Below are positions 7,319 to 15,399 of a stretch of DNA of 17,910 nucleotides, one piece after another. Within the stretch, counting starts at the first letter, position 1; each line of letters begins with the position of its first letter. Position numbers and translations under genes: made by a program. The DNA is taken from NCBI GenBank assembly GCA_023442485.1, contig JAEZZG010000012.1:1-17910 (forward strand), in the 5' to 3' direction. The DNA is from Actinomycetes bacterium. Lineage in GTDB: Bacteria > Actinomycetota > Actinomycetes > Propionibacteriales > Propionibacteriaceae. The notes under the pieces are model-generated. The model saw only the letters and a program-made list of their open reading frames with translations, made no database searches and had not been told where the DNA came from.

Positions 7319-9682
7319 ATGGGTGTCGACAGTGTTTACGGCCCGTATGGACCATCACAACCGCGTGTCCCCGAAGGTCCGTCTGCCACCCAAGCGACTG
7401 TCGAGAAGAAGAAGGGGCGTCTGACGACTGGTCCTGAGCAGCCCCGGCTACGGATGAAACAGCGTCTGGCAAGGTTCGGAGCGGGGAAATCCGTGCAGTA
7501 TGCCGTTCTAGAGCCCCTCTTTCGTGTGGTGAGGCAAAACCATCCTCAGGCCGATCTTGCCCTGATCGAGCGTGCCTACCAGACCGCTGAACACTACCAT
7601 CGAGGCCAAACCCGTAAATCTGGGGACCCTTACATCACCCATCCGTTAGCGGTAGCCACCATCCTCGCCGAACTGGGCATGACGGAACCGACGCTGTGCG
7701 CGGCTCTGCTACATGACACCGTCGAGGACACCAGCTACACCGTCGAGCAGTTGACCGCAGATTTCGGTGCTGAAATCGCGCAGATGGTCGACGGCGTTAC
7801 CAAACTCGATAAGGTCACCTACGGCGATTCCGCGAAGGCAGAGACGATCCGCAAGATGGTGATCGCGATGAGCCGCGACATCCGGGTTCTCGTGATCAAA
7901 CTTGCCGACCGGCTACACAACATGCGCACGCTGGGGTACCTACGTCTCGACAAACAGGAACGGATCGCACGCGAAACCTTAGAGATCTATGCTCCGCTAG
8001 CGCACCGATTAGGGATGAACACCCTGAAGTGGGAGTTAGAGGATCTCTCATTTTCTACTCTCGAACCCAAGGTCTACGACGAAATCGTGCAGATGGTTGC
8101 CGAATCTCAGCCGCGACGCGAGAAGCAGCTAAGAGAGGTTATCGACAAGATCAAGAAGGAGCTAGCTGCTACCAAACTCGAAGCCACCGTCTACGGACGT
8201 CCCAAGCATTACTATTCGATTTACCAGAAGATGGTGGTGCGCGGACGCGATTTCTCCGACATCTACGACCTCGTGGGCTTGCGAATTCTCGTCGACACCC
8301 CGCGAGATTGCTACGCCGCATTGGGCGTGATCCATGTCGTCTTCAAGCCGCTCCCGGGTCGGTTCAAAGACTACATCGCGATGCCCAAGTACAACATGTA
8401 TCAGTCCTTGCACACCACCGTACTCGGGCCTGGAAATAAGCCGGTGGAGTTCCAGATTCGCACCCATGAGATGCATCAACGTGCCGAATATGGTGTTGCC
8501 GCCCACTGGAAGTACAAGCAAAACCCCACCAAGACATCCGGGTCGTTGGCCCCTGAAGAAACCGATCTGAAGTGGGTCCACCAACTCAATGAGCTCTCCC
8601 GCGAGAATCAGGACCCGTCCCAATTCCTCGACGATCTGCGCTACGAGATCAACTCATCTGAGGTATATGTTTTCACCCCTCGCGGTGACGTCATTGCGCT
8701 GCCAAGCGGGGCCACCCCAGTCGATTTCGCCTACGCCGTCCACACCGAAGTCGGGCACCACTGTGTCGGCGCCAGAATCAACGGCAAACTCGTCCCCCTC
8801 GAATCTGTGCTCAATAACGGCGACCAGGTGGTGATCCTGACCTCTAAGGCAGAGAATGCAGGGCCCTCACGTGACTGGCTTTCCTTCGTTTCGAGTCCCA
8901 GAGCTAAGTCTAAGATTCGCCAATACTTCTCGAAGGAGCGTCGCGAAGAGGCTATCGAGGCAGGCAAGGACGCTTTGGCCAAACAGATGCGCAAGACGGG
9001 CCTGCCATTGCAGAAGCTCCTCACTCTCCAGCACCTAACCGCGGTTGCCTCAGACTACAAACTCGCCTCAGTAAACTCTCTCTACGCAGCTGTCGGGGAA
9101 GGTTCCCTCCATCCCGAAGGCGTCGTCAAGAAGTTGATGAGTCTTGAAGGGGGAGTCGAAGAGGCTGCAGAAGAGAGTCTCGAAGACGTCACCATTGCCG
9201 GCATGATGTCGCGTTCTCACAGTCGCGACGCTGGTGATTCCGGCATCGTGGTCCACGGCCAGTCCGGCCTATGGGTGAAGTTAGCTAAGTGCTGTACCCC
9301 TCTGCCAGGTGATGAGATTCTCGGTTTCATCACCCGAGGTGCCGGTGTATCTGTTCACCGCACGAACTGCACCAACGCCAAGTCCCTGCTTTGCCAGCCG
9401 GAACGGATCGTCGAGGTCTCCTGGGCTCATACCGCCACCCATGCCTATCTGGTGGCGGTTCAGGTTGAGGGGCTTGATCGTCCAGGCATCCTCTCTGACG
9501 TCACCAGAACCTTTGCTGAACAGTCAATCTCTTTGAGTGCGGCAAATGTGCACACCACCAAGGAGCGGATCTTCAAGGCCAAGTTCACCTTTGAATTCTC
9601 AGATCCAAAACACCTCCAGCATGTCTTAGCGGCGATTCAGCAGGTGCGCGGCATCTATGACGTCTACCGCGTTCGCCAGTAA
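7319..9682 (+). CDS. relA: Bifunctional (p)ppGpp synthetase/hydrolase Rel (RelA/SpoT family)
   Basis: A 787-residue stringent-response enzyme that makes (p)ppGpp from ATP and GDP/GTP and also hydrolyses it. After a roughly 50-residue N-terminal extension comes the HD hydrolase domain with ITHPL (106-110) and LHDTVEDT (131-138), so the metal-binding HD pair H132/D133 and the E136-D137 pair are intact. The synthetase domain has GRPKHYYSIYQKM (293-305), and RFKD (348-351), the charged motif that marks bifunctional Rel rather than synthetase-only RelA (EXDD). The TGS domain is at about 449-508, the conserved KCCTPLPGD at 657-665, and an ACT domain at about 709-787. AAAGGA (7307-7312) six bases before ATG 7319 supports the start. 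rel follows apt directly in many relatives; here it has its own leader. Confidence 0.97.
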   Translation: MGVDSVYGPYGPSQPRVPEGPSATQATVEKKKGRLTTGPEQPRLRMKQRLARFGAGKSVQYAVLEPLFRVVRQNHPQADLALIERAYQTAEHYHRGQTRKSGDPYITHPLAVATILAELGMTEPTLCAALLHDTVEDTSYTVEQLTADFGAEIAQMVDGVTKLDKVTYGDSAKAETIRKMVIAMSRDIRVLVIKLADRLHNMRTLGYLRLDKQERIARETLEIYAPLAHRLGMNTLKWELEDLSFSTLEPKVYDEIVQMVAESQPRREKQLREVIDKIKKELAATKLEATVYGRPKHYYSIYQKMVVRGRDFSDIYDLVGLRILVDTPRDCYAALGVIHVVFKPLPGRFKDYIAMPKYNMYQSLHTTVLGPGNKPVEFQIRTHEMHQRAEYGVAAHWKYKQNPTKTSGSLAPEETDLKWVHQLNELSRENQDPSQFLDDLRYEINSSEVYVFTPRGDVIALPSGATPVDFAYAVHTEVGHHCVGARINGKLVPLESVLNNGDQVVILTSKAENAGPSRDWLSFVSSPRAKSKIRQYFSKERREEAIEAGKDALAKQMRKTGLPLQKLLTLQHLTAVASDYKLASVNSLYAAVGEGSLHPEGVVKKLMSLEGGVEEAAEESLEDVTIAGMMSRSHSRDAGDSGIVVHGQSGLWVKLAKCCTPLPGDEILGFITRGAGVSVHRTNCTNAKSLLCQPERIVEVSWAHTATHAYLVAVQVEGLDRPGILSDVTRTFAEQSISLSAANVHTTKERIFKAKFTFEFSDPKHLQHVLAAIQQVRGIYDVYRVRQ

Positions 9683-9717
9683 TGACCGGGATGATTCCGT
9701 CAACCCGTCGTGAATTA

Positions 9718-9740
9718 CCTAGTCAAATAATGAAACTAGG
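9718..9740. terminator. Possible terminator hairpin downstream of rel
   Basis: CCTAGT (9718-9723) and ACTAGG (9735-9740) form a 6-bp stem with an 11-base AT-rich loop, 35 bases after the rel stop and within the 90-base convergent spacer between rel and the Hsp70-like gene. No T tract follows. Function is inferred from position. Confidence 0.4.
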
Positions 9741-9744
9741 CATT

Positions 9745-9761
9745 CCAGAGGCATCATCTGG
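9745..9761. terminator. Possible terminator hairpin downstream of the Hsp70-like gene
   Basis: CCAGA (9745-9749) and TCTGG (9757-9761) form a 5-bp stem with a 7-base loop, 11 bases beyond the stop of the - strand Hsp70-like gene. With the neighbouring hairpin at 9718-9740 it may act as a bidirectional terminator for the convergent pair. The stem is short and lacks a T tract. Confidence 0.3.
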
Positions 9762-9772
9762 CCCTTCGGCGG

Positions 9773-11296
9773 TTACTGCCAGGTTTGACTGATGCAATAG
9801 CCGGTGTCGAGGTCGGTGATCGTGACGTGAACAATCCCTGAGGACTTGATCTCGTAGCGTTCTTCAATCAGGTGACCTTCGGTAGTAGGAATTCTTTCGA
9901 CCAGATGTGTCGAGATCGCGTCTAGGCCTAGAGACTGCAACTCGTCGGTGAACGGAAACAGCACTGTGGCGAAGGGCATGATGTCACCGATCGGTTCGCA
10001 CTGGTCGCTCAAGGCGGTGTATTCGACGAAGCGGAAGTAACCGATATTGTGGGCCGGACGGTAACGACGGCTCACCGTTACCGAGTCGTTGTTGACATCT
10101 GTATCAGGGGTGAAAATTGGGTCAAAGGACAAGGTCGTGCCTGAGCTGAGCTCACGGAAGACGCCGAATCCGCGCGAGAGCTTATCCTGGATGGAGTAGC
10201 CAGCGTCGTCATCGGCGGCGATTGCTAAGCCGATTGCGGTGGAGGCACCTGGGTAAGGGGAGCGGAACACGCGTCGACCAAAAGCCTGGCGCAACATTCT
10301 GGGAACCAGTGGCAAGGCAGAGCCGCCACCCACCAGGTAGATACCGGCGACCTCATCCAAGTCAAGCTGATTCCCGTCGAGGGCCGTGACCAAAGGGGAC
10401 ATGATCTGGATCGAATCGTCAATCAGCCCGCCGCAACTGTCGTAGAAGTCAGCGACCTTGACATCGATCTCTTCGCCAAGAACGTCGAGAGGGATTCGCC
10501 TGGACTGGGGAGATAGGTGTTCCTTGGCGGCGCGCGCCTGGTCGACCAGATCAATCAACTCTGCAGGGGAGAGGTCATCGATGTGAATCCCGGCCTGATC
10601 CAGGGCACAGTTGACTAGTTCAGCGTCGAAATCATCGCCACCGAAGTGGTTGATACCCAAGGAATCCAGAACCTTGTGGTCCGTGCCGGACACCGAAACC
10701 AGAGAGGCGTCGAAGGTGCCTCCGCCTAAGTCATAGACAATGATCCTGGTGCGCTTTGACGTGACGGTGTCGCCCTTGCGGTGGGTGTATTCAAAGCCGG
10801 CTGCTGACGGCTCATTCATCATGGACATGACGGTGAAACCGGCTTGCCGGAATGCGTCGAGAGTTAGGAATCGCTGGGCAGAGTGAGCGTGTGCTGGGAC
10901 AGCGATCACCACCTGGTTCACACCCTTGGAACGGTCTTTGGCGTAGTGAGACGCGATCGTCGAGGTGGAGGCGAGATTGTCGGAGAGGGCAGAGAGGAAG
11001 CCTGTCAGTAAATGGGCCAGGGAGAAGCTGGAATCAGCGATGGTCACTTGTGAGTCGGGATTGATGGAGGCGTCTGCCATGGCACGCTTGAAAGACCGGA
11101 GCAGTGGGGCTCCCTGACGGTAGGCGTCGAGGGCGTCAAATCCGAATCGGAGTTCGCCGTCAACAACCGCGATGACGGAGGGGAAATACTCGTGCAGATC
11201 ACCGTCGGAATCAGCGAAACTGACCACAGGGTAGTTACCGCGATCAGCGTAGGCGACAACGGTTCGGGTAGTGCCAAAATCAATGCCGAGCCTCAT
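9773..11296 (-). CDS. Hsp70-family ATPase, short non-canonical form
   Basis: A 507-residue protein with a complete actin-like Hsp70 nucleotide-binding domain: phosphate-1 GIDFGTT (4-10), a lysine at K70 in SFKRAM as in DnaK, NEPSAAG (161-167), phosphate-2 VYDLGGGTFDAS (187-198), GGDDFD (219-224) and the adenosine motif LVGGGSALPLVP (321-332). The C-terminal roughly 130 residues look beta-rich, with weak resemblance to the substrate-binding beta domain; there is no room for the helical lid of DnaK (about 638 residues). It is therefore probably a specialised HscC- or YegD-like Hsp70 rather than the housekeeping DnaK. No dnaJ or grpE gene is nearby. ATG 11296 has GAGAGG 12 bases upstream, which is distant. 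It follows the sirtuin gene on the same strand after 113 bases that include a possible promoter. The client is unknown. Confidence 0.9.
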   Translation of the reverse strand: MRLGIDFGTTRTVVAYADRGNYPVVSFADSDGDLHEYFPSVIAVVDGELRFGFDALDAYRQGAPLLRSFKRAMADASINPDSQVTIADSSFSLAHLLTGFLSALSDNLASTSTIASHYAKDRSKGVNQVVIAVPAHAHSAQRFLTLDAFRQAGFTVMSMMNEPSAAGFEYTHRKGDTVTSKRTRIIVYDLGGGTFDASLVSVSGTDHKVLDSLGINHFGGDDFDAELVNCALDQAGIHIDDLSPAELIDLVDQARAAKEHLSPQSRRIPLDVLGEEIDVKVADFYDSCGGLIDDSIQIMSPLVTALDGNQLDLDEVAGIYLVGGGSALPLVPRMLRQAFGRRVFRSPYPGASTAIGLAIAADDDAGYSIQDKLSRGFGVFRELSSGTTLSFDPIFTPDTDVNNDSVTVSRRYRPAHNIGYFRFVEYTALSDQCEPIGDIMPFATVLFPFTDELQSLGLDAISTHLVERIPTTEGHLIEERYEIKSSGIVHVTITDLDTGYCISQTWQ

Positions 11297-11334
11297 GACA
11301 GATCAACGCCTCTCAAATGTTGATGACGTTGTCG

Positions 11335-11340
11335 ATGTTA
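11335..11340 (-). promoter_or_regulatory. Possible -10 element for the Hsp70-like gene
   Basis: On the - strand TAACAT (11340 to 11335) lies about 40 bases before the ATG at 11296 and is a good -10 match without a convincing -35. A second AT-rich hexamer, TATATT (11403 to 11398), lies further upstream. Either would allow the Hsp70-like gene to be expressed apart from the sirtuin. Confidence 0.35.
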
Positions 11341-11352
11341 CCGGCCTGTGTG

Positions 11353-11370
11353 GCCAAAAGAGCATTTGGC
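11353..11370. repeat. Inverted repeat at the -35 position of the possible Hsp70-like promoter
   Basis: GCCAAA (11353-11358) and TTTGGC (11365-11370) are exact reverse complements around a six-base spacer AGAGCA. The repeat covers where a -35 would fall for TAACAT at 11340-11335, so it is operator-like. The spacer is identical to that of the inverted repeat upstream of rel, but the arms differ. It is not the CIRCE or HAIR heat-shock operator. Confidence 0.4.
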
Positions 11371-11409
11371 TCAGTGCAGAAGCGCGTTTGGCAGGCCAAT
11401 ATAGCTCAA

Positions 11410-12159
11410 TCAGTACCGCTCATCGGCCTTCATCGAGGTGACGATCTGGTCAAGAACCTTGCCGACGGCGTCGTGGACGATGATCGATGCCTGGCCGTCA
11501 TAACCAGTTGGGTCCCGATTGATCAAGACTAGGGAGTCACCACGGAAATAGTTGATCAACCCGGCTGCGGGATAGACCGTCAGCGAGGTTCCACACACCA
11601 CCAGCACGTCGGCTTGTTGAATCATCGTGATCGCGGTATTGATCGCCTCAGAGCTCAGACCTTCCTCGTAGAGCACCACGTCCGGTTTGACCGTGCCGCC
11701 ACACTCACAAGTCGGCACCTGGTTGGAATCGAGGATGAAATCGACGTCGAAGAAACTATGACATCTGACGCAGTAGTTCCGGTGGACCGAACCGTGGAGT
11801 TCGACCACCCGCGTGGATCCGGCCATCTGGTGAAGCCCGTCAATGTTTTGGGTGATCACGCCTAAGCTACGTCCGCGTTCTTCCAGCCACGCCATCGCTT
11901 GATGAGCGGGATTAGGCCTAGCCTCAGGCCAGATAAGATTGGTGCGGTAGAAGGTGTAGAACTCTTCGGGGATCGTCTCCCATGCTGTGTGGGAGAGCAT
12001 AAACTCAGGCGGATAGGTCTCACCGGTTTGTTGAGAGTACAAGCCGTCGGCGGAGCGGAAATCGGGAATGCCTGATTCAGTTGATACCCCCGCACCCCCG
12101 AAGAAGACGATCCTCTCGCCACCACGGATGACATTGCCTAGATCAGTCAAATCAGCCAT
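11410..12159 (-). CDS. SIR2-family NAD+-dependent protein deacylase (sirtuin)
   Basis: A 249-residue sirtuin, which removes acyl groups from lysines using NAD+ and releases nicotinamide and O-acyl-ADP-ribose. The NAD-binding motifs are GGAGVSTESGIPDFRS (21-36) and TQNIDGLH (103-110); the catalytic histidine is H122 in ELHGSVHR. A structural zinc site is formed by C130, C133, C151 and C153. PDVVLYEEGL (159-168) resembles the Bacillus SrtN-like bacterial (class U) group rather than CobB class III, a call I hold with moderate confidence. GTSLTVYPAAG (190-200) is the C-terminal NAD loop. All key residues are present, so the enzyme should be active. ATG 12159 lies only 12 bases after the mnhG stop on the same strand, suggesting co-transcription with the antiporter operon. 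It is a deacylase-type sirtuin, not a defence-type SIR2 NADase fusion. Confidence 0.95.
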   Translation of the reverse strand: MADLTDLGNVIRGGERIVFFGGAGVSTESGIPDFRSADGLYSQQTGETYPPEFMLSHTAWETIPEEFYTFYRTNLIWPEARPNPAHQAMAWLEERGRSLGVITQNIDGLHQMAGSTRVVELHGSVHRNYCVRCHSFFDVDFILDSNQVPTCECGGTVKPDVVLYEEGLSSEAINTAITMIQQADVLVVCGTSLTVYPAAGLINYFRGDSLVLINRDPTGYDGQASIIVHDAVGKVLDQIVTSMKADERY

Positions 12160-12171
12160 GACCCTACTCTT

Positions 12172-12537
12172 TCACATCGCGGCAGACGGGTCGGCTTGTT
12201 CGCGAATGTGGCGGATGTCGTCACTGTATTCGTCTGTGACGGTCTTGGCTTCCATCCCAGCCCTGAAGGCGGCGCGTCCGAGCATGTGAGAAGAGATCGG
12301 TACCGTCAAATACTGCAGGGCGACGACCAAGACCGCGACCGCGATCCCTTTAGCTGTCTGCAAGGCACACGCCATCCCGATACTCATCAACAAGATTCCG
12401 AAGGACTGGGGTTTAGCGGAGACGTGCATTCGTGCGTAAACGGAACGAAAATGCAACAGGCCCAAGGCGGATAGCGCGGTGACGAGAGACCCAAGGAAGA
12501 GCAGGGCCACTCCGATCCAGACCAAGACGGCATTCAT
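12172..12537 (-). CDS. mnhG: Na+/H+ antiporter (Mrp) subunit MnhG
   Basis: A 121-residue membrane subunit of the multi-subunit Mrp antiporter, which exchanges monovalent cations for protons. Three hydrophobic helices are seen at about 5-27, 46-64 and 66-83. The family-typical GLLHFRSVYARMHVSAKP (26-43) lies between the first and second, and P80-x-x-S-H follows the third. The ATG (12537) overlaps the mnhF stop by four bases (ATGA). The hydrophilic C-terminal tail (about 93-121) is charged. It is the last antiporter gene; the sirtuin gene starts 12 bases downstream. Confidence 0.95.
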   Translation of the reverse strand: MNAVLVWIGVALLFLGSLVTALSALGLLHFRSVYARMHVSAKPQSFGILLMSIGMACALQTAKGIAVAVLVVALQYLTVPISSHMLGRAAFRAGMEAKTVTDEYSDDIRHIREQADPSAAM

Positions 12538-12995
12538 CCCAGTTCCTCCTCGCCACGATCATTTGCCCTCTCACCAGCATCAATTCCTTTGTCCAGGGTG
12601 TCGGTGAAGGTGAGGTTGGTTTCCTCCGCGTCTAGGTCGCCGTCATCAACGTCGTCATCATCGGAGGCGGACTCGGCTGCTTGGGCCTGATCTAATGCAA
12701 GGGCCTCTTCGGGAGATAGAAGCCCGGATTTGGCCTCGGTGTCGCGAGAGACGAAGCGGGCAATCGTCGTGGATGAAATGAAACCGGTGCAAGCTAAGAC
12801 GATGATTAGCGGCAACAGATCACTGCGTAGGAACCAGACAGATGTCACCATCACGATTCCCATGATTGCGGCGGCGGTGACGTCGAGGGCCAGGGCTCGA
12901 TCGATTGATGACGGCCCCTTTCCTAGCCGGATCAGCACCAGTGTGAGGGCCACCATGTGGAAGATCAGTGAACAGATCAACAAGGTGGTCATCAT
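12534..12995 (-). CDS. mnhF: Na+/H+ antiporter (Mrp) subunit MnhF with long acidic tail
   Basis: A 153-residue protein whose first 85 residues are a normal MnhF: three helices at about 3-23, 39-56 and 60-79 and the conserved GPSSIDRALALDV (27-39) between the first two. Typical MnhF proteins are about 90 residues; here a further 65-residue hydrophilic tail follows, very acidic at residues 112-125 with a run of four aspartates, and with no helix. MnhF has been linked to cation and cholate resistance in some species; its precise role in the complex is not defined here. The start overlaps the mnhE stop (ATGA) with GAGGTGA upstream, and the stop overlaps the mnhG start, so the tail is genuinely coding. 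Confidence 0.94.
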   Translation of the reverse strand: MMTTLLICSLIFHMVALTLVLIRLGKGPSSIDRALALDVTAAAIMGIVMVTSVWFLRSDLLPLIIVLACTGFISSTTIARFVSRDTEAKSGLLSPEEALALDQAQAAESASDDDDVDDGDLDAEETNLTFTDTLDKGIDAGERANDRGEEELG

Positions 12996-13693
12996 TTCGT
13001 CACCTCTTGGTTGGGTGCGCGGAACACCAAACGGCTGCGACGCAATCGCCGATGCCTGGCATGTGGGATTTCCAGTCCGGCATCCAGCAGTTCATCCCGG
13101 GTAGCAAAGGCCCTCATCAAGCGGCGTTCTTGGTCGAGGACGGCCTTGCGGGCACCCGCGAGGCCCCCGGCCGCATTGACGTCGAATATGTGAACATACA
13201 TCGCCCCAGTTGCCCGATGGATGTTGAGCACGATGGATCCGGGGACTAGAGAGGTCAGTGCAGCCGTCGCGGCGAGGAAAGAGTCTGAATGGGCCCGAAG
13301 ATTGACCCTCAGGATGGCTTCATCAGGTTGTCGTCGAATTAGCACCGCCCATGCAATCTGTGCCGAAGCCTTCACCACATCCCAAGTGAATTTCGTCATT
13401 AGATGAATAGTGGCGATTGGTCGAATCACCAGCGGACGCGATCGGGTATCGCGTGGCAGCGGCACGATCGTTGTGACAAGTAACGCAACCAGGACGCCGG
13501 CAACCCCATTGGCCCAGGTGAGTTCGCCCCACAAAGCTGTCCAGAGTGCGGCGAGGAGGATCACCATCAACCAGGAGGCACGCGGCCATCTGGCTCGGCG
13601 GGGCAGTTTCGATCGAGCGGCGAGCAGTCGTCGCTGACGCTTTGACATGACGGAAGTAGTCAGGATGCCTCTGGCTCGGGTGTCATCCATCAT
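12992..13693 (-). CDS. mnhE: Na+/H+ antiporter (Mrp) subunit MnhE
   Basis: A 233-residue MnhE. A basic N-terminal extension of about 40 residues, longer than usual, precedes two or three hydrophobic segments between about 42 and 80. The conserved cytosolic MnhE fold follows, including the signature LTSLVPGSIVLNIH (146-159) and MYVHIFDV (165-172). The C-terminus is strongly basic (HARHRRLRRSRLVFR, 211-225). ATG 13693 is supported by AGGAGGG immediately upstream and by the ATGA overlap with mnhD; an internal ATG at codon 16 lacks such support. It overlaps mnhF by four bases at its 3' end. It acts in the membrane as part of the Mrp complex. Confidence 0.94.
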   Translation of the reverse strand: MMDDTRARGILTTSVMSKRQRRLLAARSKLPRRARWPRASWLMVILLAALWTALWGELTWANGVAGVLVALLVTTIVPLPRDTRSRPLVIRPIATIHLMTKFTWDVVKASAQIAWAVLIRRQPDEAILRVNLRAHSDSFLAATAALTSLVPGSIVLNIHRATGAMYVHIFDVNAAGGLAGARKAVLDQERRLMRAFATRDELLDAGLEIPHARHRRLRRSRLVFRAPNQEVTK

Positions 13694-15399
13694 CGACCCT
13701 CCTGGACGGGCAAAACAGGTGTCATTGACGGTGCTTGAGTAGGGGAGACCACCACGGGCGCAGGATTGGAAGGACTGTGCGATGGGGTTTCAGTCGGAAT
13801 ATCGGTGATCGCTGTTCTGGTCGAGGTGGGGGTGGGTAAAGGTAGCCCGGTCTCGTCACTACCGTTCCCGTCGTCTGTGTTGGACTGCCCGGTGCCGCGT
13901 TCATAATCGGGTAGGACCGCGACGATGTAGCTATGCCGAGACAACAGGTTTTCTGCGCTGTCGAAGGTGAAGGTGGTCAATGGGCGGGCAAAAACCGTCA
14001 AGAGTAAGGAACCGACAATCAAGGCGATGGTTGATCCGGTCATCGCCGTCGATATTCGCGGTTTCACGATCGGTGTTTCAGAATCCTGCCAGAAAGCCAT
14101 ATTCCAGACTTTGATCATGACGTAGAGGGTGAGTAGGGAACAGATCAGTCCCGCAGTAAGTGCCAGGTAGGCCGTCACGGAGCCGTCTTGGATCGACCCC
14201 TGGATCAGTCCCAGTTTCCCGAAGAACCCGGAGAAAGGCGGAATCCCGGCCAGGTTGAGAGCCGGAACCATCCAAAGAATGCCAAGAAGGGGCCAAGTCT
14301 TTGCCAATGATCCCAGGTGACGCAGCGAGGTGGAACCGCTGATGTTTTCGATCAATCCGGCGACGAGGAAGAGTGCGGTCTGGACGATGATGTGGTGTGC
14401 TGTGTAGAAGATCGTGGCCTGGATGCCCGCCGGTGATCCTAAGCCGATGCCCCACACCATGAAACCGATGTGGGATACCAAGGTGAATGACAAGAGACGT
14501 TTCAGATCATCTTGAGCGATTGCGCCAAGAATCCCGATGATCATGGAGATGGCGCCCAAGACGAGTAAGGCGGGTCTCAATTGAGAATGTGGGAAGAGGA
14601 GGAGTTCGGTCCGGATCATTGCGTACACCCCAACCTTCGTCAACAATCCGGCGAAGACTGCGGTCACTGGGGCTGGCGCGGTCGGGTATGAGTCGGGGAG
14701 CCACGCTGCCAGGGGGAAGATCGCAGCTTTGATCCCGAATGCCACCAGCAAGGTCACCTCAATCAGTTGGGAGGTTCCGGGGTCGATGGTGGGGAGACGA
14801 AGGGCCAACTGAGCCAGATTCAAGGTGCCGCATGAGGCATAGACCATGGCGATGCCGACCAGAAAGACCACCGAGGACAGCACAGAGACGATGACGTAGA
14901 TGGTTCCAGACCGGATCCGATCCCGGGTTCCACCGAGGGTGATCAGGACGAAAGAGGCCATCAACAAGATCTCGAAACCGACGTAAAGGTTGAATAGGTC
15001 GCCGGTGAGGAAGGCATTGGAGACCCCCGCAGAGAGGATCAAGAAGGTCGGCGTGTAGACCGAGACTGGCAGGAAGGTGGTCTCATCGGTGACCTCCTGA
15101 CTGATCGAAAAGATCAGCACACACAAGGTCACGAAGACGGAGACGACCAGCATGATCGCGGTGAGTCGGTCAGCAATCAGTGAGATGCCCACGGGGGCTG
15201 ACCATCCGCCCACATCGAGGACCATGGTTCCGTCCCGGGTCTGCCAGGCAATCACCATCGTCACCGCCATCACCAAGGTCAAGGCTGCAACCGATAGATA
15301 TTCTTGAATCCGAGGATGCCGATAGAGCAGTAAAGCGAAAGCCGCCCCGATAAAGGGGACGAGGACCGGAATCGCGAGAAGCCAGTTGAGTGTCGTCAT
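13690..15399 (-). CDS. mnhD: Na+/H+ antiporter (Mrp) subunit MnhD
   Basis: A 569-residue polytopic subunit homologous to the complex I antiporter-like subunits NuoM and NuoN. Conserved proton-path residues are visible: E143 in GFEILLMASF, K224 in FGIKAAIFPLAAWLPDSYP and K255 in GLLTKVGVYAMIR. DDLKRLLSFTLVSHIGFM (297-314) and NLAGIPPFSGFFGKLGL (382-398) are family hallmarks. About 14 helices end near residue 470-497. An unusual Pro/Thr/Ser-rich tail (about 503-569) follows, apparently disordered. The start overlaps the mnhC stop as ATGA, with GGGAGG upstream. The family is known to form the membrane proton/cation pathway with MnhA. Confidence 0.96.
   Translation of the reverse strand: MTTLNWLLAIPVLVPFIGAAFALLLYRHPRIQEYLSVAALTLVMAVTMVIAWQTRDGTMVLDVGGWSAPVGISLIADRLTAIMLVVSVFVTLCVLIFSISQEVTDETTFLPVSVYTPTFLILSAGVSNAFLTGDLFNLYVGFEILLMASFVLITLGGTRDRIRSGTIYVIVSVLSSVVFLVGIAMVYASCGTLNLAQLALRLPTIDPGTSQLIEVTLLVAFGIKAAIFPLAAWLPDSYPTAPAPVTAVFAGLLTKVGVYAMIRTELLLFPHSQLRPALLVLGAISMIIGILGAIAQDDLKRLLSFTLVSHIGFMVWGIGLGSPAGIQATIFYTAHHIIVQTALFLVAGLIENISGSTSLRHLGSLAKTWPLLGILWMVPALNLAGIPPFSGFFGKLGLIQGSIQDGSVTAYLALTAGLICSLLTLYVMIKVWNMAFWQDSETPIVKPRISTAMTGSTIALIVGSLLLTVFARPLTTFTFDSAENLLSRHSYIVAVLPDYERGTGQSNTDDGNGSDETGLPLPTPTSTRTAITDIPTETPSHSPSNPAPVVVSPTQAPSMTPVLPVQEGR

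Noticed and set aside
11353..11370. CIRCE or HAIR heat-shock operator upstream of the Hsp70-like gene
   Set aside because: The arms GCCAAA/TTTGGC do not match the TTAGCACTC/GAGTGCTAA or CTTGAGT/ACTCAAG consensus sequences.
11410..12159. SIR2 gene as part of an anti-phage defence system
   Set aside because: It is a stand-alone deacylase-type sirtuin with catalytic His and four zinc cysteines, without the fused or partner effector domains of SIR2 defence systems, and no other defence or mobile gene is nearby.
14078..14455. A 125-codon - strand open frame inside mnhD
   Set aside because: Out-of-frame shadow of mnhD with His/Arg/Pro-rich composition; the mnhD frame holds conserved helices here.
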